From Rugosibacter aromaticivorans (lineage in GTDB: Bacteria > Pseudomonadota > Gammaproteobacteria > Burkholderiales > Rhodocyclaceae): a DNA stretch of 64,000 nt. Made by a program: the position numbers and the translations under genes. Shown one piece after another: positions 25,021 to 34,507 of this stretch. Position 1 is the first letter of the stretch, and the number at the start of each line of letters is the position of its first letter. The notes under the pieces are model-generated. The model was not told where the DNA came from and searched no databases. It worked only from the letters and a program-made list of their open reading frames with translations. The stretch spans positions 124,001 to 188,000 of the forward strand of contig NZ_CP010554.1 in NCBI RefSeq assembly GCF_000934545.1. Direction: 5' to 3'.

Positions 25021-25674
25021 TTAGTGCAGCCCCGCCATGTAGTCAGTGACCGCCTTGATTTCCGCATCGGTCATTTTCAGCGCAATGGTGCGCATGATCT
25101 TGGCGGGATCATTAGCGCGCGTGCCATCGCGGAAGGCCTTGAGTTGCACTTCGGCATAATCGGCGTGTTGTCCGCCGACACGCGGGTATTGCGCCGGGAT
25201 GCCAGCGCCTGTAGGGCCGTGGCACGAGGCACAGGCAGGCAGGCCTTTGCTTGCGTCACCGCGACGATAAATCGTTTGACCTAGTTTGATGGTGGCTTCG
25301 TTTTTCGCTGCGCCGGGTTTGGCGGTCTGCGTTGCAAAATAGGCTGCCAAATCACGCATCTGGCCGAGGTCATACGGTGCGATCATGCCACCCATGACGG
25401 CATTGGCGCGCAGCGCAGGCTGGCCATCGGCGGCTTTGAAATTGGTCATCTGCTTGAGCAGGTAATCGTAGCTTTGGCCAGCCAGCGTGGGGTTCACAGG
25501 GATGAGGCTATTGCCATCAGCGCCATGACAGGCAGCGCAAACGGTGGTTGCGATTTCCTTGCCGCGGGCCGCATCGCCCATGGGGGCTGCGTGGGCAGAC
25601 ACTTTGGCGGTACCGGTGGCATGTGCGCTGCACGTGATGACCGCAAAAATTAATGCAAACAGGGAACGACTCAT
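25021..25674 (-). CDS. Dihaem cytochrome c4
   Basis: A 217-residue periplasmic electron carrier. A signal peptide (MSRSLFALIFAVITCSAHA) is followed by two similar haem domains with CAACHG (about residue 47) and CASCHG (about 146), plus candidate methionine ligands near MGGMIAPYD and MRTIALKM. The two-domain architecture and length match cytochrome c4, which feeds terminal oxidases or denitrification enzymes. It is convergent with prmC and divergent from engB. Confidence 0.9.
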   Translation of the reverse strand: MSRSLFALIFAVITCSAHATGTAKVSAHAAPMGDAARGKEIATTVCAACHGADGNSLIPVNPTLAGQSYDYLLKQMTNFKAADGQPALRANAVMGGMIAPYDLGQMRDLAAYFATQTAKPGAAKNEATIKLGQTIYRRGDASKGLPACASCHGPTGAGIPAQYPRVGGQHADYAEVQLKAFRDGTRANDPAKIMRTIALKMTDAEIKAVTDYMAGLH

Positions 25675-25846
25675 GATGACAAATTCTCCGATTAACTGCC
25701 GACTGTCCGGCCCGCGAAAGCTGTTATTCTACCTTAGGCTAAAAGTGGCTAATCTACTGCTTGCTTTTATTTAGCGCTTTATATAAAGCCGGCTGCAACG
25801 CCTTGCGCGGTGCTATTGAACCAAACTTTATTTTATTCTCTTTACC

Positions 25847-26527
25847 ATGGCTCTTTTTCGTCACGCCACATTTGAAATTTCTGCTGCCAAACCGAGCGAC
25901 TTGTCACCCTCTTTAGGGCCGGAGATCGCTTTTGCCGGTCGTTCCAACGCAGGCAAATCAAGCGCCATCAATACGCTGGTTGGCCACACCCGGCTGGCTT
26001 TTGTTTCCAAAACGCCCGGGCGCACGCAGCTGATTAACCTCTTCCGCATGAAAAACGGTGCGGCGCTGGTGGATCTTCCCGGGTATGGGTTTGCGCAAGT
26101 GCCTTTGGCCGTGCGGCTGCAATGGCAAGGCTTGCTGGAGGAATATCTGATCCGGCGCAGCAACTTGGTGGGGCTGGTGCTGATCATGGATTCGCGTCGT
26201 CCACTCACTGAGCTGGACCGGAAAATGATCGGCTGGTTTGCGCCAACGGGGCGCCCCATTCATTGTTTGCTGACGAAATCTGACAAACTCACTCGCCAGG
26301 AACAAACCAAAACCTTGCTTGACGCACGTGTCGCGCTTGCCGAGTATGACGCGGGGGTGACTGTGCAGTTATTTTCCAGCCTGAAAAAAACCGGTATGGA
26401 AGAAGTTGAGCGCATCGTGGGTGGCTGGCTAGGAGTGCAAGCCGGAGTAGAAACTGCAAGCCGCGATGAAGCAAAAGAAAAACCCTCGGCTATCGGGGGA
26501 GGGATAGCCGAGGGCGAAGTTGCCTGA
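25847..26527 (+). CDS. engB: Ribosome biogenesis GTPase YihA/EngB
   Basis: A 226-residue GTPase needed for 50S subunit maturation. G1 GRSNAGKSS (about 32-40), G3 DLPGYGFAQ (about 79), G4 TKSD (about 144) and G5-like SSLKKTG are present. The last 20 residues (SRDEAKEKPSAIGGG onward) extend beyond the usual family end and are encoded by a strong hairpin sequence, suggesting the stop codon moved into what had been a terminator. It is divergent from cytochrome c4. Confidence 0.95.
   Translation: MALFRHATFEISAAKPSDLSPSLGPEIAFAGRSNAGKSSAINTLVGHTRLAFVSKTPGRTQLINLFRMKNGAALVDLPGYGFAQVPLAVRLQWQGLLEEYLIRRSNLVGLVLIMDSRRPLTELDRKMIGWFAPTGRPIHCLLTKSDKLTRQEQTKTLLDARVALAEYDAGVTVQLFSSLKKTGMEEVERIVGGWLGVQAGVETASRDEAKEKPSAIGGGIAEGEVA
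26483..26514 (-). terminator. Hairpin terminator sequence inside the engB 3' end
   Basis: Twelve-base perfect arms CCCTCGGCTATC and GATAGCCGAGGG around an 8-base loop. On the minus strand the stem is followed by TTTTTCTTTT, the form of an intrinsic terminator. It would stop transcription entering engB from the hemB side. On the plus strand there is no T-run, and the sequence is translated as the engB tail. Confidence 0.65.
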
Positions 26528-26644
26528 CAACTTGTCAAGACACCTGCCAAGGGGGAAAAAGCAGGGAGCGCCACGCAAAGAACGTGATGAAAAGGGGAAA
26601 ATCAGCACGTTGATTCTTTGCTTGGCACACGTCTTATTGGATAA

Positions 26645-27720
<1,076 letters not shown>

Positions 27721-27721
<1 letters not shown>

Positions 27722-27823
27722 AAAGTCTTGTCCAGAGACGGCTTTGTATTCCCTGCGGTCAGATTCAAAAGTCCGTTTTTGACGGCGCTAGTCGGCTGTG
27801 AAAAGTCGGCGCTGGTGATACGG
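27721..27823 (+). repeat. Dispersed modular repeat, about 103-bp compound copy after hemB
   Basis: It begins with AAAAGTCTTG overlapping the last base of the hemB stop and ends with a complete perfect 23-bp short form (AAAAGTCGGCGCTGG then TGATACGG at 27801-27823). Between them lie partial units (CAAAAGTCCG, GACGGCGCTAG, GTCGGCTGTG). It looks like nested or rearranged copies of the same element. Confidence 0.65.
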
Positions 27824-27842
27824 CCTTATCTTATATATCTTA

Positions 27843-28430
27843 TTATCGTGCCAGTAGCGGCCATTGAGCGGACCACTGCGCCAGCGGGTCTTCCTTAAAA
27901 CCACTTTTCACAAAGCGCTGCCAGCGGCCCAGCGTATAGCAAACGAGCAGATTGGCATGCGCGCTGCAATCGTGTTCGGTGCTTAACGCGCCTTGCGCGA
28001 CGGCGATCTTCAGGCACTGCTTGAGCGTGGCTTCGATGCGGTCGAGCAGTTGATTGATGCGCGCCTGTAAACGCGGGTTTTCATGCACTAGCGCATCGCC
28101 CACCAGCACGCGCGTCAAGCCACGGTTTTTTTGCGCAAAGCGTAACAGCGAAGCGACAATTGTCTCCGCTTGTTTCAGGCCGGATTCCTCTGCTGATTCA
28201 ATCTGGCCGATCACGCTGAACACACCGCCTTCGATGAATTCGATCAGCCCTTCATACATCTGCGCCTTGCTCGCAAAGTGGCGATACAGCGCGGCTTCAG
28301 AGACATTCAACTGTTTTGCCAGCAGCGCCGTCGTCACTTTTTCAGCCGCGGGCCGTTCGAGCATTTCGGCGATGGTTTGCAAAATGACCAGCTTCTTTTC
28401 GCCTACTTGAGTGCTTCGCGGTTCGTTCAT
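27843..28430 (-). CDS. slmA: Nucleoid occlusion factor SlmA (TetR family)
   Basis: A 195-residue TetR-type DNA-binding protein. The N-terminal HTH (LLAKQLNVSEAALYRHFASK, about 37-56) and the C-terminal region with LLVCYTLGRWQRFVKSGFK match SlmA, which blocks FtsZ ring assembly over the nucleoid. It lies 22 bp downstream of argB on the same strand, a common arrangement in betaproteobacteria. Its 3' end faces the hemB 3' end across the repeat. Confidence 0.9.
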   Translation of the reverse strand: MNEPRSTQVGEKKLVILQTIAEMLERPAAEKVTTALLAKQLNVSEAALYRHFASKAQMYEGLIEFIEGGVFSVIGQIESAEESGLKQAETIVASLLRFAQKNRGLTRVLVGDALVHENPRLQARINQLLDRIEATLKQCLKIAVAQGALSTEHDCSAHANLLVCYTLGRWQRFVKSGFKEDPLAQWSAQWPLLAR

Positions 28431-28452
28431 AGGGGTCTCGGACAGAGTCTCG

Positions 28453-29373
<921 letters not shown>

Positions 29374-29444
29374 CTAGCGATGTACACAAGAAAATGGGGC
29401 GCAACCACCCTTTACGGTCGCTGCGCCCCGTATGCTCATGCGCG

Positions 29445-29538
29445 CCGTATCTCCACTGTCGGCTTTGCACAGCCGACCGGCTTCGGCGGCACGGAGCAGT
29501 GCTCCGCGAAACCCCGCCTACGCCCAGCGCCGACTTTT
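29445..29538 (-). repeat. Dispersed modular repeat, 94-bp form, after hsp20
   Basis: On the minus strand it starts AAAAGTCGGCGCTGG and ends GATACGG, with a long unrelated interior. The interior includes a small hairpin (GTCGGCT and AGCCGAC around TTGCAC). It begins inside the hsp20 stop codon region. Only the two ends match the other copies, which helps define the element's termini. Confidence 0.6.
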
Positions 29539-29950
29539 ATTGAATGCTCAACCGCTTGGCCTGCGCTGCCACTTTCTTCGGCAACACCAGTTCCAGCACG
29601 CCGTCGTTGTATTTGGCGCTGGACTGCGATTCATCGACTTCCTGCGGCAACTGGAAGCTGCGCGATACCTTGCCGAAATAACGTTCGCTGCGCAGTACCT
29701 GTTCGCCTTCCTTGACTTCTTTTTCTTCACGGCGCTCGGCGGAAATCGACACGACAGCGCCATCAATGGAAACGTGAATATCCTCTTTCTTCACACCGGG
29801 AATTTCGACGTGAATGGCATAGGCATCTTCACGCTCCTTGACGTCAACTTTCAAGGCCGGTGCTTCTGTCCTTTCGCCGAACTCAACAGGACGCACAAAA
29901 AAACCGCGCAGCAAATCGTTCAATGGATCACGATATATCAGGTTGTTCAT
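29537..29950 (-). CDS. Hsp20-family small heat-shock protein
   Basis: A 137-residue alpha-crystallin-domain chaperone that holds unfolded proteins. The domain spans about residues 30-130 with VDVKEREDAYAIHVEIPGVK, the ISAERREEKE strand, FQLPQEVDES and the closing GVLELVLPKK. The short tail lacks an obvious IxI motif (ends RLSIQ). A heat-shock sigma-32-like promoter lies upstream. Its 3' end overlaps a dispersed repeat. Confidence 0.9.
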   Translation of the reverse strand: MNNLIYRDPLNDLLRGFFVRPVEFGERTEAPALKVDVKEREDAYAIHVEIPGVKKEDIHVSIDGAVVSISAERREEKEVKEGEQVLRSERYFGKVSRSFQLPQEVDESQSSAKYNDGVLELVLPKKVAAQAKRLSIQ

Positions 29951-29976
29951 TTTTCTTCCTTTCTTGATTAATGGGT

Positions 29977-29998
29977 GACTCCCACCCCTGTGAGAGTC
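29977..29998. promoter_or_regulatory. Inverted repeat between hsp20 and the ECF sigma operon
   Basis: Arms GACTCCCAC and GTGAGAGTC match at eight of nine pairs around a 4-base spacer. It is downstream of the sigma-32-like promoter, within the hsp20 leader. It could be an operator or an mRNA hairpin near the ribosome binding site that senses temperature. It does not match the CIRCE element. Confidence 0.4.
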
Positions 29999-30008
29999 TT
30001 ATGGCAGC

Positions 30009-30037
30009 TATATAGGCGCGCCCCGTCAGTTTTCAAG
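30009..30037 (-). promoter_or_regulatory. Sigma-32-like heat-shock promoter of hsp20
   Basis: On the minus strand, CTTGAA (-35) is followed after 15 bp by CCTATATA (-10), close to the sigma-32 pattern CTTGAA and CCCCATNT with a 13-15-bp spacer. It lies about 60 bp upstream of the hsp20 start, in the space shared with the divergent ECF sigma factor gene. Confidence 0.55.
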
Positions 30038-30058
30038 AGCATGTAACATGGGGCCGTT

Positions 30059-30628
30059 ATGACCCCGCATGAACTTTCAAGCGCTGTAAGCGCGCTGCGG
30101 CCCCGCCTGCTGCGCTTCGCCCATCTGCAACTACGCGATGCATCGGCCGCCGAAGATGCTGTGCAGGACACCCTGCTTGCTGCTACCGAGCGAGCCCGCC
30201 AGTTTGCCGGCGCCGCAGCGGTATCGACGTGGGTCTTTGCCATTCTGAAGAACAAAATCATCGACGAATTCCGCCGCCGTAGCCGTCAGCCGCAAGCGGC
30301 TGGTGATATCGAGCAGGAACAGGGGCTTGAAGACGCATTGGAAGAGCAATTCGATGAGCGTGGTCACTGGGTCTCGCATCCCACGCCTTGGGCCGACCCG
30401 CAGGCTTCGCTGGAGCAGAAGCAGTTCTGGGCAGTCTTCGAGGTTTGCATCAGCGGTCTGCCTGAAAAACCGGCGCGGGTTTTCGGCATGCGCGAATTGC
30501 TGGGCATGGAAACGACAGAAATTTGTAAGGAACTCGGATTGTCCGCGTCGAATTGCTGGGTGCTGTTGCACCGGGCGCGTCTGGGGCTACGTGATTGCTT
30601 GTCCCGACGCTGGTTTGGAGAAAGTTAA
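30059..30628 (+). CDS. ECF-type RNA polymerase sigma factor
   Basis: A 189-residue sigma-70 family factor of the ECF group. Region 2 (about 10-75) contains HLQLRDASAAEDAVQDTLLA and AVSTWVFAILKNKIIDEFRR; region 4 (about 125-180) contains GMRELLGMETTEICKELGLS with the HTH and WVLLHRARLGLRDCL. It is one base from the anti-sigma gene and heads the precursor-MNIO operon. In known bufferin clusters a metal-responsive ECF factor controls the operon; that role is inferred here. Confidence 0.9.
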   Translation: MTPHELSSAVSALRPRLLRFAHLQLRDASAAEDAVQDTLLAATERARQFAGAAAVSTWVFAILKNKIIDEFRRRSRQPQAAGDIEQEQGLEDALEEQFDERGHWVSHPTPWADPQASLEQKQFWAVFEVCISGLPEKPARVFGMRELLGMETTEICKELGLSASNCWVLLHRARLGLRDCLSRRWFGES

Positions 30629-30826
30629 ATGCTGTCGTGTCGCGAAGAAACAGAATTGATGTCACAAAGGCTGGATCGTCCGCTGTCGTCGGGTGAACGA
30701 CTCGGGTTGTGGTTTCATTTGTTATTCTGTAAGGGCTGTCGCGCGACGCAAAAGCATTTTGCCTTTCTGCGGACTGCCACACGGGCCTGGCGAGAGCATC
30801 ATGACGTTGATTCAATCCCGCGTTAA
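30629..30826 (+). CDS. Zinc-finger anti-sigma factor
   Basis: A 65-residue protein with the HxxxCxxC zinc-binding motif of anti-sigma factors (HLLFCKGC, about 32-39) and an upstream Cys at position 4. It is too short for a membrane segment, so it is probably a soluble cytoplasmic anti-sigma. It directly follows the sigma gene with no gap, as expected for a sigma/anti-sigma pair. Oxidation or metal displacement at the Cys residues could release the sigma factor. Confidence 0.8.
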   Translation: MLSCREETELMSQRLDRPLSSGERLGLWFHLLFCKGCRATQKHFAFLRTATRAWREHHDVDSIPR

Positions 30827-30853
30827 CCATTTACAACCTTGAGGAGCAATGCA

Positions 30854-31267
30854 ATGAAAAAGATGAATTCCCTTACCCTCGCTGTTGGGGCCGCTTTTGC
30901 AACGACCGTTCTCAGCACGGCCGCTTTTGCTGGTAGCAACCCTTTTGCCATGCAAAAGCTCGATAGCGGCTACCAGCTTGCGGCAGCTGATACCGACAAG
31001 AAAATGGATGGCTCCTGTGGTGACAAAATGAAGGATGGCAAGTGTGGTGCCAAAATGAAAAAGAAAGATGGCAAATGTGGTGAAGGCAAGTGTGGCGCGA
31101 ATAAGAAGAAAATGCATGATGGCAAATATGGCGACCACAAAGACAAGATGAAAGAAGGCTCTTGTGGCGCCGACAAGAAGAAAGACGGTAGCTGTGGCGC
31201 TGGTAAAAAAATGGAAGCACCCATGGAGAAATCCATGGAAACACCCAAGGCTGAAGAAGCAAAGTAA
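30854..31267 (+). CDS. Exported Cys-repeat RiPP precursor (bufferin/HvfA-like)
   Basis: A 137-residue peptide with a signal peptide (MKKMNSLTLAVGAAFATTVL, cleavage likely after AFA at residue 26). The mature part carries seven pentapeptide units in a Lys-rich background: DGSCG, DGKCG, DGKCG, EGKCG, DGKYG, EGSCG, DGSCG. The EGKCG motif is the Cys site modified by DUF692/MNIO enzymes in the copper-binding peptides called bufferins or oxazolins. The fifth unit has Tyr instead of Cys and could not be modified the same way. ATG 30854 follows a GAGGAG site. The MNIO gene is 18 bp downstream. Confidence 0.85.
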   Translation: MKKMNSLTLAVGAAFATTVLSTAAFAGSNPFAMQKLDSGYQLAAADTDKKMDGSCGDKMKDGKCGAKMKKKDGKCGEGKCGANKKKMHDGKYGDHKDKMKEGSCGADKKKDGSCGAGKKMEAPMEKSMETPKAEEAK

Positions 31268-31285
31268 CAAAGTAAGTTTGCGGCC

Positions 31286-32143
31286 ATGACATCCTCCGTG
31301 ATTTCAGGGGCGGGCCTCGGCTTCAGGCGGGAACTTATTCCCGCGCTGAAAGCCGGGGTACCGGACCCTGTACGCTTTTTCGAACTAGCACCCGAAAATT
31401 GGGCCGGCATGGGTGGCAGCTCAGCCAAAGATCTGCGCGCTTTTACCGAACGCTATCCCTTTGTTTGCCACGGCCTGTCACTTGATCTGGGTGGCCCTTC
31501 ACCGCTGGATGACTCTTTGCTCCATCGCATCCGCAGTTTCATGCAGCAACAGGGCATTACGCTGTATACCGAGCACTTATCCTGGTGCGCCGATGATGGT
31601 CATCTATACGATCTGTTACCGATCCCGTTAACGCAAGATGCTGTACGCTGGGTGGCAGGCCGCATCCGCCACGCACAGGATATTCTTGGCATGCAGATCG
31701 GCATTGAAAATGCGTCGACTTATCTCATTCCACCTGGTGCGGAAATGACGGAACCGGAATTCATCCGCGCCGTGATTGATGAGGCGGATTGCCTGCTGCA
31801 TCTGGACGTGAATAATATTGTCGTCAATAGCTTGAATCATGGCTTTAATGCCAGCGAATTCCTGCGCGCTTTGCCGCTGGAGCGCGTCTGCTACATTCAT
31901 GTGGCCGGCCATCATGTCGAGCCCGACGGGTTGGTGATAGACACCCACGGTGCGGATGTCATCGATCCGGTGTGGCAATTGCTCGCAGAAGCCTATGCGC
32001 TGTGTGGCCCGGTACCCACTTGCCTCGAGCGCGATTTCAATTTCCCTGAGCTGACTGTTCTCAGCCGAGAGGTCAAGCAAATTGCCACGCTGCAGGCGCG
32101 CTATGAAACGCGTGAAAATCAAGCTCAACGGGCCGTCGCATGA
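31286..32143 (+). CDS. DUF692 multinuclear iron oxygenase (MNIO), BufB/HvfB-like
   Basis: A 285-residue TIM-barrel enzyme of the DUF692 family, which converts precursor Cys residues to thiooxazole or oxazolone-type groups using a multi-iron centre. Conserved stretches include LAPENWAG (about 33), HGLSLDLGGPSPLD (about 60), IGIENASTY with the metal-ligand Glu (about 140), LHLDVNNIVVNS, CYIHVAGHHVEPDG and TCLERDFNFPEL. It lies 18 bp after the precursor gene and overlaps the DUF2063 gene by 4 bp (ATGA). The substrate assignment to the upstream peptide follows from this neighbourhood. Confidence 0.92.
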   Translation: MTSSVISGAGLGFRRELIPALKAGVPDPVRFFELAPENWAGMGGSSAKDLRAFTERYPFVCHGLSLDLGGPSPLDDSLLHRIRSFMQQQGITLYTEHLSWCADDGHLYDLLPIPLTQDAVRWVAGRIRHAQDILGMQIGIENASTYLIPPGAEMTEPEFIRAVIDEADCLLHLDVNNIVVNSLNHGFNASEFLRALPLERVCYIHVAGHHVEPDGLVIDTHGADVIDPVWQLLAEAYALCGPVPTCLERDFNFPELTVLSREVKQIATLQARYETRENQAQRAVA

Positions 32144-32898
32144 ACGCGCTGCTCCCCTTTCAGGACTTTCAATTTGCGCTGGCCCGCCACCTGCGTTACC
32201 CGCGTCGTGTACCTCGCCCCATGGGTGTGTCAGCACGCCGCACAGAGATATATCGCGGGTTGGTGCGCAATAATCTCGAAGGTTTTTTGCTCGCTTGTTT
32301 TCCTATTACGCATGCGCTGCTTGGTGCGCGTCGTTGGCCGCGGTTGGTGGATGCTTTTTTTCGCGAAGCACGCTGCCATACGCCGTATTTTCGTGAAATT
32401 CCGCGTGAATTTTTGCACTGGCTGCTAGAAACACCGTCGTTGCCGATGACCGTTCCCCCTTGGTTGCCAGAGCTAGCCCATTACGAATGGGTCGAGTTGG
32501 CGGTTGATGTTATGGACACCCTCCCGTCACCCGCGTACAACCCGACAGGCAACCTGCTGGATGGCCAGCCGCTGTTATCAGCTGCGGCAATGAATCTCGC
32601 CTATGCCTGGCCGGTGCACCGCATCGGCCCGCAATGGCGTCCACGCAAACCCAGCGCAACCCATTTGCTGGTGTTTCGGGATGCGTATGAGGCTGTGCAA
32701 TTTATCGCGTTGAATCCGGTCAGCGCACGCTTGGTGGCCTTGCTACACGCGGCAGAAGGGCAGCTCAGCGGCCGCGAGGCTTGTGTGCAGATTGCACATG
32801 AATTGCAGCATCCCGAACCGGAATCACTCCTCATGCATGGTGCGCACTTGTTGGATCAACTACGCACTGCGGGTGCTATTTTAGGGAGCAAAAAATGA
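32140..32898 (+). CDS. DUF2063 partner protein, BufC/HvfC-like
   Basis: A 252-residue protein. The N-terminal DUF2063 domain (about 1-95) contains [20 protein letters not shown] and [20 protein letters not shown], typical of the MNIO partner that recognises the precursor leader. The C-terminal half (about 150-250) is a winged-helix-like domain. It overlaps bufB upstream and the DoxX gene downstream by 4 bp each. It is needed with the MNIO for peptide modification in characterised systems; here that is inference. Confidence 0.88.
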   Translation: MNALLPFQDFQFALARHLRYPRRVPRPMGVSARRTEIYRGLVRNNLEGFLLACFPITHALLGARRWPRLVDAFFREARCHTPYFREIPREFLHWLLETPSLPMTVPPWLPELAHYEWVELAVDVMDTLPSPAYNPTGNLLDGQPLLSAAAMNLAYAWPVHRIGPQWRPRKPSATHLLVFRDAYEAVQFIALNPVSARLVALLHAAEGQLSGREACVQIAHELQHPEPESLLMHGAHLLDQLRTAGAILGSKK

Positions 32899-33392
32899 CG
32901 AGGTTATGGGCAGTTGTTGTGCGTTTGCTTAATGCCGTAGGTGACTGGTTGGGTTTTTTGGGTTTGCGTTTTCTACTGGGCTGGGAGTTCTTTGAATCCG
33001 GCCTGGAAAAATATCATGGCGAAAACTGGTTTGCCGACATCCAGGATAAATTTCCCACGCCATTTAATCTGATGCCGGTGAATATCAGCTGGTCCATCTC
33101 CACCTGGTTTGAGTTGATCGGCGGCGTGGCGCTGATAGTCGGGTTCGGCACGCGGTTTTTTGCCGTGTCTCTTTTTGTGCTTACGGTCGTTGCGATCGTG
33201 GCAGTGCATTGGCCAGATGAATGGCACACGATGATGGCGTTAGCGCAGGGCTATGCCATCACCGATGACGGTCACGGCAATTTCAAACTGCCAGTAATCT
33301 TTCTGGCAATGCTCTTGCCGCTAATCTTTTCCGGCCCTGGAAAATTATCGCTGGATGCCTGGATTGCCCGGCGTTTTTTGGGTAAGGCATGA
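32895..33392 (+). CDS. DoxX-family membrane protein, BufD/HvfD-like
   Basis: A 165-residue inner-membrane protein with about four hydrophobic segments. The DoxX pattern is visible in [20 protein letters not shown] and [20 protein letters not shown]. DoxX proteins accompany MNIO clusters and may serve in redox handling or export of the peptide. It is coupled by 4-bp overlaps to both neighbours. Confidence 0.85.
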   Translation: MTRLWAVVVRLLNAVGDWLGFLGLRFLLGWEFFESGLEKYHGENWFADIQDKFPTPFNLMPVNISWSISTWFELIGGVALIVGFGTRFFAVSLFVLTVVAIVAVHWPDEWHTMMALAQGYAITDDGHGNFKLPVIFLAMLLPLIFSGPGKLSLDAWIARRFLGKA

Positions 33393-33604
33393 CTGTAGAA
33401 AAATCGGCGCTGGTAATACGGCAAGATAGCCCCTCTCGTTGCCCGCGTTGTGCTGCAAGCTTCACCTGTGGTGTTGTCGCGGGGCGCGACACCTGCTGGT
33501 GCGCTGAATTGCCGCCGCTCACGCTGTCCAAAACTTCTGCCGCTACTTGCTATTGCCCTGAATGTTTCCAGGCACTACTCAGCGCGCCATCTCACCCAAC
33601 GTAA
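33389..33604 (+). CDS. Cysteine-rich CWC family protein
   Basis: A 71-residue protein with paired Cys motifs [19 protein letters not shown] and CYCPEC, the pattern of the small Cys-rich CWC family, probably metal-binding. Its ATG overlaps the DoxX stop by 4 bp, so it ends the MNIO operon. Its first residues ([12 protein letters not shown]) are encoded by a copy of the dispersed repeat. Its end overlaps the convergent nudB gene by 26 bp. A role in metal handling with the peptide is inferred. Confidence 0.75.
   Translation: MTVEKSALVIRQDSPSRCPRCAASFTCGVVAGRDTCWCAELPPLTLSKTSAATCYCPECFQALLSAPSHPT
33399..33421 (+). repeat. Dispersed modular repeat, 23-bp form, at the start of the CWC gene
   Basis: It matches the short consensus (AAAAGTCGGCGCTGG then TGATACGG) at 21 of 23 positions. 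It lies in codons 4-11 of the CWC gene but in a different frame from the copies in other proteins (giving EKSALVIR). Confidence 0.6.
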
Positions 33605-34019
33605 GAATTGCGTCGCGGTTGCTCCACGAAAAGCAGGCGGCGGCGGCTTGTTTCCATGGTAGCCATTGGTAGGCGACATGCTCGTCCAGTGTTATTTTTA
33701 TCGGACATTTTTCTGCGAGCGCCAAGCTGAATACATGTTCGGTGTTGTGCGTTACCCCCGGCCCGTAACGGTATTGCCACTCGGGGAATATTTCAAAGCG
33801 ATTCGTTTTTTGCCAGTCAACGAATTGTGTGATCGGTGCGTGAATCCCCGTTTCCTCAAACACCTCGCGCTGGGCCGTTAGATTGAGCGGCTCATTGTCT
33901 TCCTGGCTGCCCGTCACCGATTGCCAGAAGCCGTGGTGCTGCGCCCGTTCAAGCAGCAGCACATCCAGCGCTGCTGTATGAATTATCACGAGCACTGAAA
34001 CCGGTTTTTTGAAAATCAT
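33579..34019 (-). CDS. nudB: Dihydroneopterin triphosphate pyrophosphohydrolase
   Basis: A 146-residue Nudix hydrolase of folate synthesis. The Nudix box is GSQEDNEPLNLTAQREVFEE followed by TGI (about 37-59), and WQSVTGSQEDNEP is characteristic of NudB. Its neighbourhood downstream of aspS on the same strand matches the usual aspS-nudB linkage, although a barnase/barstar pair is inserted between them. It is convergent with and overlaps the CWC gene by 26 bp. Confidence 0.88.
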   Translation of the reverse strand: MIFKKPVSVLVIIHTAALDVLLLERAQHHGFWQSVTGSQEDNEPLNLTAQREVFEETGIHAPITQFVDWQKTNRFEIFPEWQYRYGPGVTHNTEHVFSLALAEKCPIKITLDEHVAYQWLPWKQAAAACFSWSNRDAILTLGEMAR

Positions 34020-34042
34020 TATTTAAATCCCCAGAAACGGGT

Positions 34043-34507
34043 TCAAACGTCTCTGGATTCCGGTTGGGCGATGATGGGTAGCCAGGCGATACCATCGGCT
34101 TGCATATCGACCAGGCACCAGAACGGCACGCCTTGTTCGCGCCACTCGTTGGCGACATTCTGCAAGACCTGCATCAGGGTGACGAAATCGCTTTCGGCGT
34201 GGGCATGGATGCCATCGCAATGGTCGAGGATAACGACATAGCCTTCGGCGGGACGCCAACCCATATCGAGCAGGCAGTCGTTGAGTGCATCCCAGTTATG
34301 GCCGAACCATTCAGGAAAGCCAAGGCCGCGGCCGAGGGTTTCGAGCAATTCATCTCGGTTATGGGTGCTGCGTAAATCAATTCGCTGCACGAGGCAACCC
34401 GCCGATTCGGCACCTGTAATCAGGTCGCTTAAGTTTCCGTGCGGTAAATGATAGACACCAGCGTGGCCAGCCGCGCTAAACAACGTCTGATAATGGGCGA
34501 TGCTCAT
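34043..34507 (-). CDS. Barstar-family ribonuclease inhibitor
   Basis: A 154-residue barstar-like protein. The core is FPEWFGHNWDALNDCLLD (about 84-101), the helix that plugs barnase-type active sites, with VVILDHCDGI following. It is longer than Bacillus barstar (about 90) because of an N-terminal extension. Its start overlaps the ribonuclease stop by 4 bp, so toxin and inhibitor are co-translated. It would protect the cell from the exported RNase encoded upstream. Confidence 0.88.
   Translation of the reverse strand: MSIAHYQTLFSAAGHAGVYHLPHGNLSDLITGAESAGCLVQRIDLRSTHNRDELLETLGRGLGFPEWFGHNWDALNDCLLDMGWRPAEGYVVILDHCDGIHAHAESDFVTLMQVLQNVANEWREQGVPFWCLVDMQADGIAWLPIIAQPESRDV

Noticed and set aside
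30854..31267. Metallothionein for the Cys-repeat peptide
   Set aside because: The signal peptide, the regular (D/E)GxCG units and the adjacent MNIO, DUF2063 and DoxX genes fit a modified RiPP precursor better.
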